Assembly: GCF_004359215.1 (NCBI RefSeq)
Contig: NC_090613.1
Span: 7,438,140-7,502,139, forward strand
Length of the DNA stretch: 64,000 nt
From: Bremia lactucae
Lineage: Eukaryota > Oomycota > Peronosporomycetes > Peronosporales > Peronosporaceae
Direction of reading: 5' to 3'
In this document: piece by piece, positions 30,290-41,886 of the stretch
How the letters are laid out: every line of letters begins with the position of its first letter
Numbering within the stretch: position 1 is the first letter of the stretch
Program-made: the position numbers and the translations under genes
The notes under the pieces: model-generated
Seen by the model: the letters and a program-made list of their open reading frames with translations, nothing else
Told to the model about the DNA's origin: nothing
Database searches by the model: none

Positions 30290-31735
30290 GACAACTACAT
30301 GACTGTATACAAGTCAAATGATCCCGACGTCAAGCGTCGCTTAAGCTTTTCAAAGCAGCTCATTTGTTCAATCTCGATCTTGAACGACCGAACAATTAAG
30401 CTGCTTTAAAGAGCTTGAAGGACGCTTGACATCGCCACCAGCTTTCCGTTTTGGTGACTTTGCGCAACCTTTTGACATCCGAAATGACGCCTCGAGTTTC
30501 TCTATTGCGAGAATCGAACTTGAACATTTCCAATGACGAAGATTTCAAGAGCCGAGTTATCGAATCAAGATGCAGTAACGGCAGACCATCTACTTGGCAG
30601 TGCGTGAACGATACTATTGGCCAAAGATGATGAAGTACATTCAGCGATATGTAAATATATTCGAGATGTACCAGCGGAATAAGGGAAGGCAAACAAAACC
30701 GCCAGGACTGCTGTAACCGTAGAACATACCTGCCGGTTGATGGACCGACATATCGGTGGACTTCGTCGTGTCACTTCCTACTAGTGCTGAAGGGGACAAT
30801 GCCATCAAACTAATTGTCGTGTCGTATCCCAAAGCGAGCAACATATATTACGACAAAAACAATCGACAAAGCAACGGAGATCGCCAATGCACTCATAATG
30901 AAATATGTAAAGAATCATGGCTTACCAAAAATCATTATATCCGATCGCGACTCCAATTTCACGTCTAAGTGTGGCAGAGTATTGCGCGTGCGCTTTAGAC
31001 GCAACACACCTGTCATCCACCCTTCGACCTCAAATTGACGGCCAAAGGAAAGAGTGAATTGTTTTATCGGAGACGATCTTCGAGGCGTCGTTAATTCAGC
31101 CCAAGATAACTGGACAGCTACCTCCACTTGGGAGGATTGTCATAAAAACCGACGAGTACATTTACGATTGGAATGTCACCCTTCGAAGCCGACTTGGGGT
31201 ATGCTTGAGTTACAAAAAGGGCACGATTTCTTAATTCGCAAGATATTCTTCTCAAGGCCGTGCAAGACCGAATGAATGAAGCGCAAGAAAACATGACGTC
31301 TCAATACGACAATAACAGCTTTTATCGAACTACAAAGTCAACGATTTAGTGCTTTTGGACGACAAGAGCCTGGACATCTGTCACAAAGGATATGCACAGT
31401 CGATGAAACTGACTCCACAATACATTGGGACCATTTTTCGCGTTGAAGAAGGTGTCGAATGATTCCTATGGAAGACCCCATACGAAAGCAGCAAGTGAAC
31501 AAGGTTGGTCGTACCCGATGATACCGAAGGAAACTCGTTGAAACAGTCATCGATCATCGCAAGAACAAGGGAAAGCGACGGTTCATTATATGATAGCTCG
31601 GCGAATCGAAAGATAACGCATCTTGGAAGCCCGTGGAAAATCTAACGCAGATTCCAAGATTCATTGACCTCTACTGGAACAACGACAGACGACCAAAGAA
31701 GTTTAAAAACTAGCCGTCTTCTTGAAAAGAGGTCA
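30290..31735 (+). pseudogene. Family F integrase, decayed
   Basis: Plus-strand remnant in several frames. Zinc-binding segment: ERYYWPKMMKYIQRYVN then MYQR. Core: SVDFVVSLPTSAEGDNAIKL (first Asp), KATEIANALIMKYVKNHGLP then KIIISDRDSNFTSK (second Asp), HPSTSN and ERVNCFIGDDLRGVV. C-terminal words near 31340 (YDNN, LLDDK, GYAQS, TPQYIGP) match the usual integrase tail. This is a different gypsy family from A, B, D and G. RT is absent. The left end is cut by the gap at 30209. Confidence 0.75.
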
Positions 31736-32060
31736 TGTGACGTAGGTCATACTACATAAATACACATGCAGAATTGTCTATACCAATATTTGTGGTTTAG
31801 GAACTTCAACGAAGGTATGCCAAAATGTGATTGGCTCAAAATATACTTAAAATACTTATTATTCTGTATCATATATATTCCAAGATGGGGTATGCTGGAT
31901 CATATACACCATGATTGGTAGAGTTTAACAAGATGTGATCAGCGAATGATAGTTCTAACGATAGGACCTAGACAACGCTCTACCGTCAGAGTTTAACGAC
32001 TTCCTCAAACGCTCAGTTTTACATGATTGCTATCAGACCCCGTTAATCTTAGGGATTTAG
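31736..32060 (+). repeat. Family F LTR, partial
   Basis: Begins TGTGACGTAGG after the purine-rich AAAAGAGGTCA, as a 3' LTR should. It aligns by eye with the reverse strand of 12702-13094. The right boundary is uncertain. Confidence 0.5.
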
Positions 32061-32833
32061 CACATCACACTTATTTGGCGTATGAGTAAGAAGCACGAGA
32101 CGCCAAGCCCGATGTCACTATTTCCAGCTGCATCGTCCTTGGTAGTTAATTTTATTTTAAAAAATGTTTGTCATTGTCTCGCTCATAGTGTTCATGCAAT
32201 CCTAATATTATATCGTCTCAAAGCATAATATCATGGTGAATTAGCAAAATGACAATATGAAAGCGTCCACGCTGAAAGGGTGACTAATACGGCATGTACG
32301 TTAAACTCAATGAGTTTAACGACAATATAACATCTAAAGTTGCAACGGCCATGTCCTATGGTGTGATAGGTGTAGCTGTCGTGTGTCGAACAAAAGTGAT
32401 TACTGATTTTGTACTTTTAACACAGTACCCACCGAAAGCAGGTAACGAAGTCCGTTAGCTTGAAAATGACAGATAATCTTCCTATTATATCTCGCTGCAT
32501 ATCTTACGACAATTTACAACATTATGCAATATGAAGCCTGTTTATTTTTTTATGGATCGCTTCATCATTGAGGCTTTTTGAAAATGGTGGCACAAGTCAT
32601 ATGGATGTCGTCTTTATGTTAAGTCCCGATAGCATATTGCACGCAAACCATATCGCTTGTGGTTACCAAAAAGTAATCGAATATATAAGGATGCATTGTT
32701 AATCACTAGTGAAATGTGTTTGTCGCTACAAATTACATGACATGCTAGGTTTACCTCGTAGGAGAGCTGCAATTTCGGACTACAGCAACACTGATGGAGG
32801 GCTTAGCACATATATTTTTTTTGGATGTATACG
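32061..32833. other. AT-rich spacer, no gene seen
   Basis: No reading frame above chance, no RNA gene and no clear terminal repeat. Confidence 0.4.
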
Positions 32834-33120
32834 ATGTAATAACATGGTGTCCCGTATAAACTATTTCCTATAATAGAAATTAAGTACTATATTCTATACA
32901 AGGAAAACAATACAGATGTACAAAGTTATTACATAAATAGCGCCTCCTTGCGCACCGACGAATTATGTCTAGTACCGATTGGCCGGGTTGTTCTAAATTA
33001 AATCAGCCAATTAATATAACTGTTGTCTTGTTCGCCAAATTGGTGATATTGAAAATATTTAGTTATTTTTTTATAAGAAAGAATGATAATATTCTTAGGT
33101 AATGTTAACGGCACCCCATT
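32834..33120 (+). repeat. Decayed A3-type LTR fragment
   Basis: Starts TGTAATAACATGGTGTCCCG and follows the A3 LTR order (CCTATAATAGAAAT, CTATACAAGGAAAA, GTACAAAGTTATT). No internal element sequence is attached, so it is a solo LTR or a fragment. Confidence 0.5.
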
Positions 33121-33235
33121 TTGGCTAACGGCACCCCTAAAGTAAGTTTATATTTATTATTTACCTATCGGAATAAATATTTGATACCAGTGGTTGTAAC
33201 GAGAGAAAGAGGAAAAGGAGGAAGGGTTGGACTTG

Positions 33236-33672
33236 TGTGACGGGGCACTACTCACTTGTGCTGCTTCAGTACTAGTCCACTTCGCACTGCCTTAGTGCGA
33301 GTGGTGCCTCACGTCTTTTTACGTACACTAGTACGTGCAGAGGAAGACTCTCTTTAAAACACTTGCTTTAGAGAGGCTTTAAAGTAAACTGTATTTAATA
33401 TAATTAAGTTCTTCTGTTTCTATCTAATACTAATTTAACTATAAACTAATACATGACATGTCATAAAGTCTTATCAGTTTCTCTCTTTGCGCGCGTCCAG
33501 CGCTGACTGGACCGCGGAGAAAGTAGATATGTTGGTATGTATCTTCCAATGGATAAGCTTTACAAATATTACTATGTAAAGTAATATTTTCCAAATATTC
33601 TCTACCTTTTGCATTATATATTAATTTAGAACCTTTAAGTGTTAATTTCATGTAACGATACACCCCGTTGCA
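33236..33672 (-). repeat. 3' LTR of A2
   Basis: Read on minus, TGCAACGGGGTGTATCG at 33672 to CCCCGTCACA at 33236, 437 bp. The minus-strand polypurine tract AAGGGAAGGGTGA is at 33673-33688. The hairpin cluster is near 33250-33340. Confidence 0.85.
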
Positions 33673-33793
33673 TCACCCTTCCCTTAAACGACAATCACTC
33701 TGACTGTCATTGGACAGAGTGGTCACTACAAGACCACTTTATCAAAAAAAAACGATTTTAATTGGTCAGAACCATCATTTTTAATTCAATCGC

Positions 33794-35559
33794 GTGGTTA
33801 ACATGTCCATGCGGTATGCGAATAGTGCGGCGCCTTCGGCTGCGGTTTATGCAGCCGCGAGCACTACGGTAGACGGAACGTCTACCGTAGTGTCATCTTT
33901 TCTCGCAAATCTAAATGTCGAAGGCTCACGTGGTGATACACCACGTGGATGCGACCCCTCTTTGGAGGTCGACTAAGAATTCGAGACGGACGATATGGCC
34001 GATTCGGGGAGAACAGAACAGTCGCCTGATCATCGTCTGGCTACTGACTATGAGCCTTCGAATGAAGGGCTCATTCCGTTAGACGTGCTGGTAGCATTCG
34101 CTACAGCATATTCGGGTCCAACGATGAGATTGATTCTTTATCGCCAGCACCGTCTCCCGTGCCGTCATCCACACATATTTCTGTGCGTGGTGATGACGAT
34201 GGCGTAAGCCTTCGTAATAAAAGTTCTTTTGGTACCCCTGCTTCAGTGGGTACCACTCAGGGGAGCGAAGACAACGAAATATCTTGTATGGCCCCTGAGA
34301 AAAGCCTTGGCTTTTGCCCGAACGGCTAATTAGTAGCTTGTCTGGAAGACAACTCCGCACAATAAATTTCCCTTATTTACTGCGACAAAGCTTCATGGCC
34401 TTGATCCCAGCGCGAAGAACTTTCGCGCTGAGAAAGATTTTTGTTTCGATGCTTTTCTTAAGCATCGATGGTATATATATATATATATAGTGGCAACAAC
34501 AAGCAAGATAAAACTCGTTAATGAAAGCCTAAAGCGCGTTCATTTGCAATGTCAAAGACATTGGACGCGAGGCCTGGCTTCAAAGACTTAACGTGATTCG
34601 CGTTAAGTTTGAGAAGCGAACTCCAACCGGTGCAAGGTATAAATTGCATCAGTTCTCACGTGAGGCAGGGCTTCCTTGCCTTACGTGGGGTGATCCTGTC
34701 CGTGTTGTGTAGACAACACGAAGCGAATAAAAGGGGATGTCTATTCCCTTTTTTTGCCCTGGGGATGGGCATGCATTCCTATCGAGACGCGCGATGCGAT
34801 TGATGTTTTGCAAACAATTTACAAGCGCCAAGGTTGCGTGTTTCCGATGGACCTTCTGATCCATCGGATGGGTCTCGCCATACTGACGGACGAGACCGTC
34901 AAAGTCAAAAACCAGCTGGGAACGAGACTTCTCGCTGTCACGTGAAGGTGGATAACCGCTTCAGCGAACAAGATAACTCGTTCGCTGCCCCATCATATCA
35001 CGATGTCTTTGAATACGCTCCACAAGCAAACGTTGACCACCTTGGGAATCCACCAATGGTTGTGGCGGAGAAGAGAAAATTAGATCCGACCCATGTGTCG
35101 GATCTAGAGTCGAAGATAGACAAACTCGACCGCTTTCTCCATGATTTGGAGGAGGGACTTGATCACGAGTGCGGCAAGCGTCGCTCGTTAAAGCAGACGG
35201 TGCAGGCTCACCATATCGAACAGTTGGAAGACCGTTCGAGGAGTGTGTACTCCATGTTAAAGTACGAACGGAATTATCACGCTCTTCGTGATGAGCTGTC
35301 GTCAACTCTTTGCGGTTTCGAGGATCTTCAGACCCGACATGAGAATCTTCAGATTCAGCATGAGAATCTGGTTCGTGACCATAAGAATCTTTTACGGATT
35401 ATTGAAAAGGGTGGTCAGATCCGTCCTCGGAAGAGACCGCGTACTGATGATACGGGCGGAGCCGACCAACGAAAAATAGAGAATGCGTTCACAGCCTACG
35501 TGGCAATTCTATTGTGTACGCATTGCCTCTGCAATGCAGTACAAAGAATTGCCCAATGA
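33794..35559 (+). pseudogene. Antisense gene of A2
   Basis: Plus-strand gene in a minus-strand element, starting about 100 bp inside the polypurine tract. Segments: 33794-33976 (MVNMSMRYANSAAPSAAVYA), an acidic part (ETDDMADSGRTEQSPDH) and Ser/Pro-rich text to about 34330. Then comes FDAFLKHRW at 34448 and a frameshifted core at 34540-34690 that reads DIGREAWL-like, RLNVIRVKFEKRT, GARYKLHQFSREAG. From 34834 a clean 241-codon frame runs to 35559. It has a charged middle (KRKLDPTHVSDLESKIDKLD), a long coiled coil with the repeated QTRHENLQIQHENLVRDHKN and a basic KRPRTDD tail that may be a nuclear signal. The C-terminal part is opposite the chromodomain and integrase tail. The protein family is unknown to me. 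A (TA)9 tract at 34472-34489 interrupts it. Confidence 0.7.
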
Positions 35560-36520
35560 ACTTAGGTAGTAGTTTTTGCTACCCACATTAGTGACTACAC
35601 GCTTGGGAAAGTTTAAATTAGAGAGTAGTATTAGATCATTAACGTTAAATGAATGAACGTTTGCTCTTCCATTTTGTTTGCATTCCATTTCTGACGGTCC
35701 ACTACGTTAATAATAAAATCCTGAACGAAACGGAGTACTGATTCTCGAGCCAGCAAAAATTATTCCGCTGACTCGTTTGTTTTGTCTTTTCTAGTGCGCT
35801 TTGTGCGCACTGCCATGAGATCTTTGTCATCTTCGATGTCGATTGCTCCGACATCGACATCCCCCGCGTCGTTGGTAACTTCGACGCGAGATGATCATGA
35901 GCCAGAAATGGCTTTGCTCGTCCGAGTCCGAGTCCACCCCCTCCCTTAAACTAGAGGATCCCTCTAATTGGGTGGGTATGCACGAAGAACTTTGTAGACG
36001 CGTTCAACTAATTATTGATGGCGAATTCCACCATCGGTAAAAACTCGATCCGATTCAGATGCGATTGGACGTAAACTCGAAGTATCTCTTCGAGGGACCG
36101 CTTTACGCGTTCCGTCAGGCCATCTGTCTCTGGATGATCTAAAGTTGACATAGTCAGCCGTGTTCCGAGAGATTGGAACACGGATTGCCAAAACTTCGCC
36201 GAAAACCGTAGATATCTAGCCTAGACTAGTTGACGGGGTAGACCGTGGAGTTCAAATATCGTGTCGATAAAGACGCGGGCACAGCCAGGAGTCGTGATCG
36301 ACTCTGGTACTGCAGCAAGATAAACAATCTTGCAGATTCTGTCTACAACAACAAGGATTCCAATATTTTCGTGATCGTATTCGGGAAATTTGAAGTCGAA
36401 GTCCATTGAAACGGACTGCCAACATTCTGCCGGAAGTGGTAGAGGTTGGAGAGGTGCACCGGATGAAGGGCTAGGCTTTAACCGTTGGCATACCTCGCAA
36501 GCACGAATGTACTTGCGCAC
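34860..36520 (-). pseudogene. A2 integrase and chromodomain
   Basis: Minus-strand integrase. The zinc-binding end KYIRACEVCQRLKPSP (both Cys kept) is at about 36515. The core WQSVSMDFDFKFPEYDHENI (first Asp) and CARVFIDTIFELHGLPRQLV follow. TMSTLDHPETDG-like text is near 36150, LGTRLTMST near 36170 and the C-terminal QFFVLHCRGNAYTIELPRRL then FVGRLRPYHQY near 35560-35440. Past a spacer (35305-35060) lies the chromodomain, VERIQRHRDMMGQRTSYLVR, then a stop where Trp is expected, then SGYPPSRDS (about 35045-34890). The second Asp region is degraded. Frameshifts are frequent. Confidence 0.8.
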
Positions 36521-36733
36521 GAACTGATACTGGCGGGGTCAGTAAAAGTTGCGACTTACTGTAAAATAAGTTTTCTCACGTCCGCGATGCCCACTTGTTG
36601 GTGCATCGTGACACTCATACAGGATGCGCAAGCGCAAATCATTTTGAGTTGGGACGACGACACGCGGAGTGTTGCCGGCAACGACTGTGTAACACAATAA
36701 GCCGTTACGTGTTGTGTATCGATCGGATGACGG

Positions 36734-37400
36734 TCAATATAAAGCCGGCCAATCTTTAAAATATTTATCGGATGGATTCATTAAATGATCCATCAAACAT
36801 AGAAGGTCCTTATCTTCTTTGTAGGCTTTCTTTATGTCATCAACTAAGGTTGATGACGGAACACTCGTAATAAGTGTTGCAACAGTAAGTTTATAATCAC
36901 TGTTGGAGTGCACAGCTGACTCGAAATCGGGTCGGCGTGATAACGCACCAGCGACGACATTAAGTCGTTCTGATTTAAATTCGACGGAAACGTTATACTC
37001 CGCGAAGAAGGATAGCCACCTCGCCATTCTTTGCGAGAGGTGTAGGATGTTCACGACCGTGCGTAATGACACATGGTCCGTATATACGATGAACTGTCTA
37101 TCTCCTAGGAGATAGACCCTAAATTTAGCCAATGCATATTTCATTGCAAGGAGTTCCTTGTCATGCACTGGTTAATTGCGTTCAGCTGGTTGCAGCTGAC
37201 GGGATTGGTGACAGACGATGCGCTCCGCGCCGTCTGTATCGTATTGCATTAACGCACAGCCGATTGCGAAATCGCCGGCGTCACAGACCACATGGAATGG
37301 TCTGTCTTAATCTGCAATCGCCATGATGGGCGATTGTATCAAGCTTTGTTTGATAGCTTCAGAGGAACGCTTACAATCAGCGTTCCAAAGCCATTTCTCG
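36734..37400 (-). pseudogene. A2 RNase H and integrase leader
   Basis: Minus strand. Near 37300, FHVVCDAGDFAIG-type text holds the first Asp. From 37168 an open 144-codon frame gives MHDKELLAMKYALAKFRVYL (Glu), FIVYTDHVSLRTV (second Asp), SQRMARWLSFFAEYN and GALSRRPDF. It then runs into the leader VPSSTLVDDIKKAYKEDKDL. A second, diverged copy is at 39540-40130. Confidence 0.8.
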
Positions 37401-37502
37401 TCTTTTCTGGAGACGAGAGAGATGAACTGTCATCTCGGCATAGTTGTGGGAGTATTTGTGCAAGTACGCTGCTAAACCGAGAGCTTTCTTAGTCCCTTGA
37501 CA

Positions 37503-38190
37503 TTAACTGGAACTGGCCAGTCGGTGATTGCCTTGATCTTTTCGGATCAGGGCGCACGCCGTGTTTCCCGACGATGCACCCAAGAAGTGGTATTTCGCTT
37601 GCAGCGAATATGCACTTTTCAGATTTGTGTACAACTTATGCTTTTGCATAAGCGTAAGAACCTGACGTACGTGAGTTTTATGAACTTCCACGTCCGTCTT
37701 TCCGTCCATGGTCCGGTATGGACGAAGACATCGTCAAAATAACTCGGAGCGAATTCTCGCACCGGTCTCAACAGATTCGTTACGCATCCGTTGAATGTTG
37801 TAGGGGCGTTACGAAGCCCCTATGGCATTACTAGCCATTCCCAGAGCATCCTACTGGGAGTGCTCATTGCTCTGTACAGGATGTCCCGTTCACGCATAAG
37901 GATCTGATAAAATCAATCCATCAGATCCATAGACGAAAAGATCGTACTCTTCGATATACCATCTATGGTTACGTCTTTTCTAGGTATCGGCGTTTGCGCC
38001 GGTAATGTTGCAGCATTCAGAGTATTGAATGCGTGCACTATCGGCCACCTTCCTGTGGCCTTTCGCACACAGAAGGTCGGAGAGCTATGTGGGGAGGTTG
38101 ACTCCCTTACATGGCCCGCTTTTAATCGATCTATAAAGAATTTATCGATCGCAAGTACTTGTTCACGAGGCAGTGGCCACCGCTTCATGA
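37503..38190 (-). pseudogene. pol: A2 reverse transcriptase, first copy
   Basis: Minus strand: MKRWPLPREQVLAIDKFFID, SPHSSPTFCVRKATGRWPIV, PIPRKDVTIDGISKSTIFSS, SMDLMD, then the catalytic YFDDVFVH near 37725, and MDGKTDVEVHKTHVRQVLTL. A stop follows SMDLMD (LMD then a stop where A1 reads DGFYQ), and a frameshift hits the thumb. The catalytic box is intact, unlike A1. Confidence 0.85.
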
Positions 38191-39113
38191 CACAGTACTT
38201 CGAGCCCGGTTTGAGTTTGATCTCATGTCGAGTGCCTTTATCCTTAGGAAACTCGCATAAAACTGTTTCAGGGAATACATCCCTGAATTCAATGAAGTTT
38301 TTGTATAAAGGATTTGTCTTAAGCGACTCCAGGATTGAGTATTATATATCTCAATCCGAGTCTTCACATCGAGGACACTTTCGTTGATCGATGAGCTGGT
38401 GCGAACCGTTCGTTCTATGCAACAATTACCGCTAAGCGAATATCATTTACGTACTCGTCTTCTGTGACGAGTACGCAGATCTGCTTAATTCTACCACTAT
38501 GCAGATTTTTTTAAGAACCGCTTGGGTTCTAGGGTTGATAATTGAGTTATCTCCGAAGTTAACTGCGGAGGCGCATACAGACCAAGAGTATAAGCGCCTA
38601 CTCTTGATCCGTCATTAACCAAGACGTTCAACGTCTCGGTATCTTAATAGGATTTATTCACAGGCTGCTGAGGGATTAATCCATCGGGATGCTGAAGTCT
38701 AGTCACTTCAGCATTAACTATTTGAGAAGATTACGTGGGGACTTATTCCCTCAACGTCTTCCGACTGTGATTACGCTATCACAGTCGAGTCCTCTACGTC
38801 GACTCTCTGATCTAGGATCGTGTTGTCCATTTTGGACAACCGATTTCTTTATTGAGTGTCGCCCGCTAGGCGCACATTCATGTCTCAATCCACTTGACTT
38901 TTTTAAATGGTACTTTTCGCATGCCTGTGCATCCGCACAGCCACCGGCAGTTAAATCCACATGGTGATTAGTAATCACACTGATATCGTGTGCAGTCGTA
39001 CTAACGGTTGTACCACAAGTGAGGCCATCGCGGTCACTTGTAGTACATTCACACGCTTGTGGACGCTCCAAGACGATCATCAGATGGCCATCTGATGAAC
39101 AAGTGGCTGGCAT
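38190..39113 (-). pseudogene. A2 pol linker, first copy
   Basis: Minus-strand linker with the A-family words ICVLVTEDEYV-type (about 38480), RIEIYNTQSWSRLRQ, ETLNVLV-type and, at 39113-38751, CTTSDRDGLTCGTTVSTTAH then LTAGGCADAQACEKYH. Its left half is identical to the second copy at 41050-41886. It ends exactly at the gap. Confidence 0.65.
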
Positions 39114-39213
39114 NNNNNNNNNNNNNNNNNNNNNNNNNNNNNNNNNNNNNNNNNNNNNNNNNNNNNNNNNNNNNNNNNNNNNNNNNNNNNNNNNNNNNNN
39201 NNNNNNNNNNNNN
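39114..39213. other. Scaffold gap (100 N) in A2
   Basis: The left-hand sequence up to 39113 recurs, ending at 41886. The gap therefore separates two contigs that overlap or carry a duplicated segment. Confidence 0.95.
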
Positions 39214-39240
39214 GAATTCCGCTTTATATAAACAGACTGC

Positions 39241-39370
39241 GCCATCCCCCGACGCTAGTGTCGTTTGCGCGTAGCCCGAGTCTTAGTGGGGGGGGGCTTC
39301 CACTACGCTCGGTGCGAAAATGAACTTGTCCCTTTTCGCACCGAGCGTAGTGAGAGCCCCTCCCCAAGTT
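39241..39370. repeat. Foldback with perfect 20-bp arms
   Basis: CACTACGCTCGGTGCGAAAA (39301-39320) and its exact reverse complement (39333-39352) enclose 12 bases. The match extends imperfectly outward (nine G on the left, CCCC and CCCC on the right). It lies at the edge of the contig right of the gap, in sequence unrelated to A2. It could be a small foldback transposon, a TIR-TIR junction or the end of a longer DNA transposon. Confidence 0.6.
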
Positions 39371-39539
39371 CCGTCAAAATGACGATTACCCGTGAGGGTA
39401 TCATCTCAAAGACATAAACTTGCCCTAGTAACCCTGCCGGGTTGGCAGTGGTTTGTATGAAGTCACGACAAGGAATGCAATAACGATGTTTCGTTATTTA
39501 CAACTACGTCCTATGGCCGACCTCTCGGCGGTGTCATAG
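39371..39539. other. Non-A2 sequence inside A2
   Basis: Between the foldback and the start of A2 homology at about 39540 no gene or known repeat is seen. Together with the foldback it forms about 325 bp of foreign or flanking DNA. Confidence 0.4.
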
Positions 39540-41886
39540 ATTTATCGGATGGATTCATTAAATGATCCATCAAACATAGAAGGTCCTTGTCTTCTTTGTA
39601 GGCTTTCTTTTTGTCATCAACTAAGGTTGATGATGGAACACTCGTAATGCAACAGTGGGTTTATTTTCATTGTTGGAGTGCATTGCTGACTCGAAATCGG
39701 GTCGGCGTGATAACGCATCAGCGACGACATTAAGTCGTCCTGGTTTGTATTCGACGGAGAAGTTATACTCCGCGAAGAAGGATAGCCACCTCGCCATTCT
39801 TTGCGAGATGTGTGGGCTGTTTACGGCCGTGCGTAATGACGCATGGTCCGTTTATACGATGAACGGTCTATTTCCGAGGAGATAGACTCTAAACTTAGCC
39901 AGTGCATATTTCATTGCAAGGAGTTCCTTGTCATGCTCTGGTTAATTGCGTTCTGCTGGTTGCAGCTGACGCGATTGGTAACAGACGAAGAGCTCCGCGC
40001 CAGCTGTATTGTATTGCATTATCGCACAGCCAATATCGAAATCGCAGGCGTCACAGACCACATGGATTGGTCTGTCTTGATCTGCAATCGCCAAGATGGT
40101 TGATTGCATCAAGCTTTACTCGATACCTTCAAAGGAACGCTGACAATCAGTGTTGCATAGTCATTTCTCGTCTCTTTTAAGAGACGAGAGAGATGAACTG
40201 TCATCGTGGCATAATTGCGGGAGTACTTGTGCAAGTACGCTGCTAATCCAAGGAACATTTTAAGTCCAGTGACATTGGCTGGAACTGGCCAGTCGGTGAT
40301 TGACTTGATCTTTTCAAGATCAGGGCGCACGCCGTGTTTTCCGACGATGCACCCAAGAAGTCGTATTTTGCTTGCAGCAAATATGCACTTCTTGAGATTT
40401 GTGTACAACTTATGCTTTTGCATAAGCGTAAGAACCTGACGTACGTGAGTTTTATGAACTTCCACGTCCGTCTTTCCGTCCATGGTCCGGTATGGACGAA
40501 GACATCGTCAAAATAACTCGGAGCGAATTCTCGCACCGGTCTCAACAGATTCGTTACGCATCCGTTGAATGTTGTAGGGGCGTTACGAAGCCCCTATGGC
40601 ATTACTAGCCATTCCCAGAGCATCCTACTGGGAGTGCTCATTGCTCTGTACAGGATGTCCCGTTCACGCATAAGGATCTGATAAAATCAATCCATCAGAT
40701 CCATAGACGAAAAGATCGTACTCTTCGATATACCATCTATGGTTACGTCTTTTCTAGGTATCGGCGTTTGCGCCGGTAATGTTGCAGCATTCAGAGTATT
40801 GAATGCGTGCACTATCGGCCACCTTCCTGTGGCCTTTCGCACACAGAAGGTCGGAGAGCTATGTGGGGAGGTGACTCCCTTACATGGCCCGCTTTTAATC
40901 GATCTATAAAGAATTTATCGATCGCAAGTACTTGTTCACGAGGCAGTGGCCACCGCTTCATGACACAGTACTTCGAGCCCGGTTTGAGTTTGATCTCATG
41001 TCGAGTGCCTTTATCCTTAGGAAACTCGCATAAAACTGTTTCAGGGAATACATCCCTGAATTCAATGAAGTTTTTGTATAAAGGATTTGTCTTAAGCGAC
41101 TCCAGGATTGAGTATTATATATCTCAATCCGAGTCTTCACATCGAGGACACTTTCGTTGATCGATGAGCTGGTGCGAACCGTTCGTTCTATGCAACAATT
41201 ACCGCTAAGCGAATATCATTTACGTACTCGTCTTCTGTGACGAGTACGCAGATCTGCTTAATTCTACCACTATGCAGATTTTTTTAAGAACCGCTTGGGT
41301 TCTAGGGTTGATAATTGAGTTATCTCCGAAGTTAACTGCGGAGGCGCATACAGACCAAGAGTATAAGCGCCTACTCTTGATCCGTCATTAACCAAGACGT
41401 TCAACGTCTCGGTATCTTAATAGGATTTATTCACAGGCTGCTGAGGGATTAATCCATCGGGATGCTGAAGTCTAGTCACTTCAGCATTAACTATTTGAGA
41501 AGATTACGTGGGGACTTATTCCCTCAACGTCTTCCGACTGTGATTACGCTATCACAGTCGAGTCCTCTACGTCGACTCTCTGATCTAGGATCGTGTTGTC
41601 CATTTTGGACAACCGATTTCTTTATTGAGTGTCGCCCGCTAGGCGCACATTCATGTCTCAATCCACTTGACTTTTTTAAATGGTACTTTTCGCATGCCTG
41701 TGCATCCGCACAGCCACCGGCAGTTAAATCCACATGGTGATTAGTAATCACACTGATATCGTGTGCAGTCGTACTAACGGTTGTACCACAAGTGAGGCCA
41801 TCGCGGTCACTTGTAGTACATTCACACGCTTGTGGACGCTCCAAGACGATCATCAGATGGCCATCTGATGAACAAGTGGCTGGCAT
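39540..41886 (-). pseudogene. pol: A2 RNase H, RT and linker, second copy
   Basis: Repeats 36768-39113 in the same orientation. RNase H remnants are at 39640-40100. RT thumb MDGKTDVEVHKTHVRQVLTL is at 40483, and SYFDDVFVHT (intact YFDD) is at about 40510. RT fingers run to about 40960, and the linker runs to 41886. From about 37640/40410 rightward it looks identical to the first copy except for one missing T near 40871. To the left it differs at several percent of positions. The protein is as broken as the first copy. Confidence 0.8.

Noticed and set aside
34472..34489. (TA)9 tract as a promoter element
   Set aside because: It lies inside a coding-like part of the antisense gene and looks like microsatellite growth. 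There is no supporting start site.
35288..35479. Plus-strand 63-codon frame inside the A2 antisense gene
   Set aside because: It is a shifted shadow of the clean 241-codon frame at 34834-35559. The repeated QHENL pattern belongs to the latter.
37965..38387. Plus-strand 140-codon frame, also at 40807-41160
   Set aside because: Shadow of the A2 RT and linker. It recurs only because the segment is duplicated.
39288..39296. Run of nine G, and about twelve C at 10737-10748
   Set aside because: Homopolymers alone. The length is unreliable and may reflect sequencing error, so no function is assigned.
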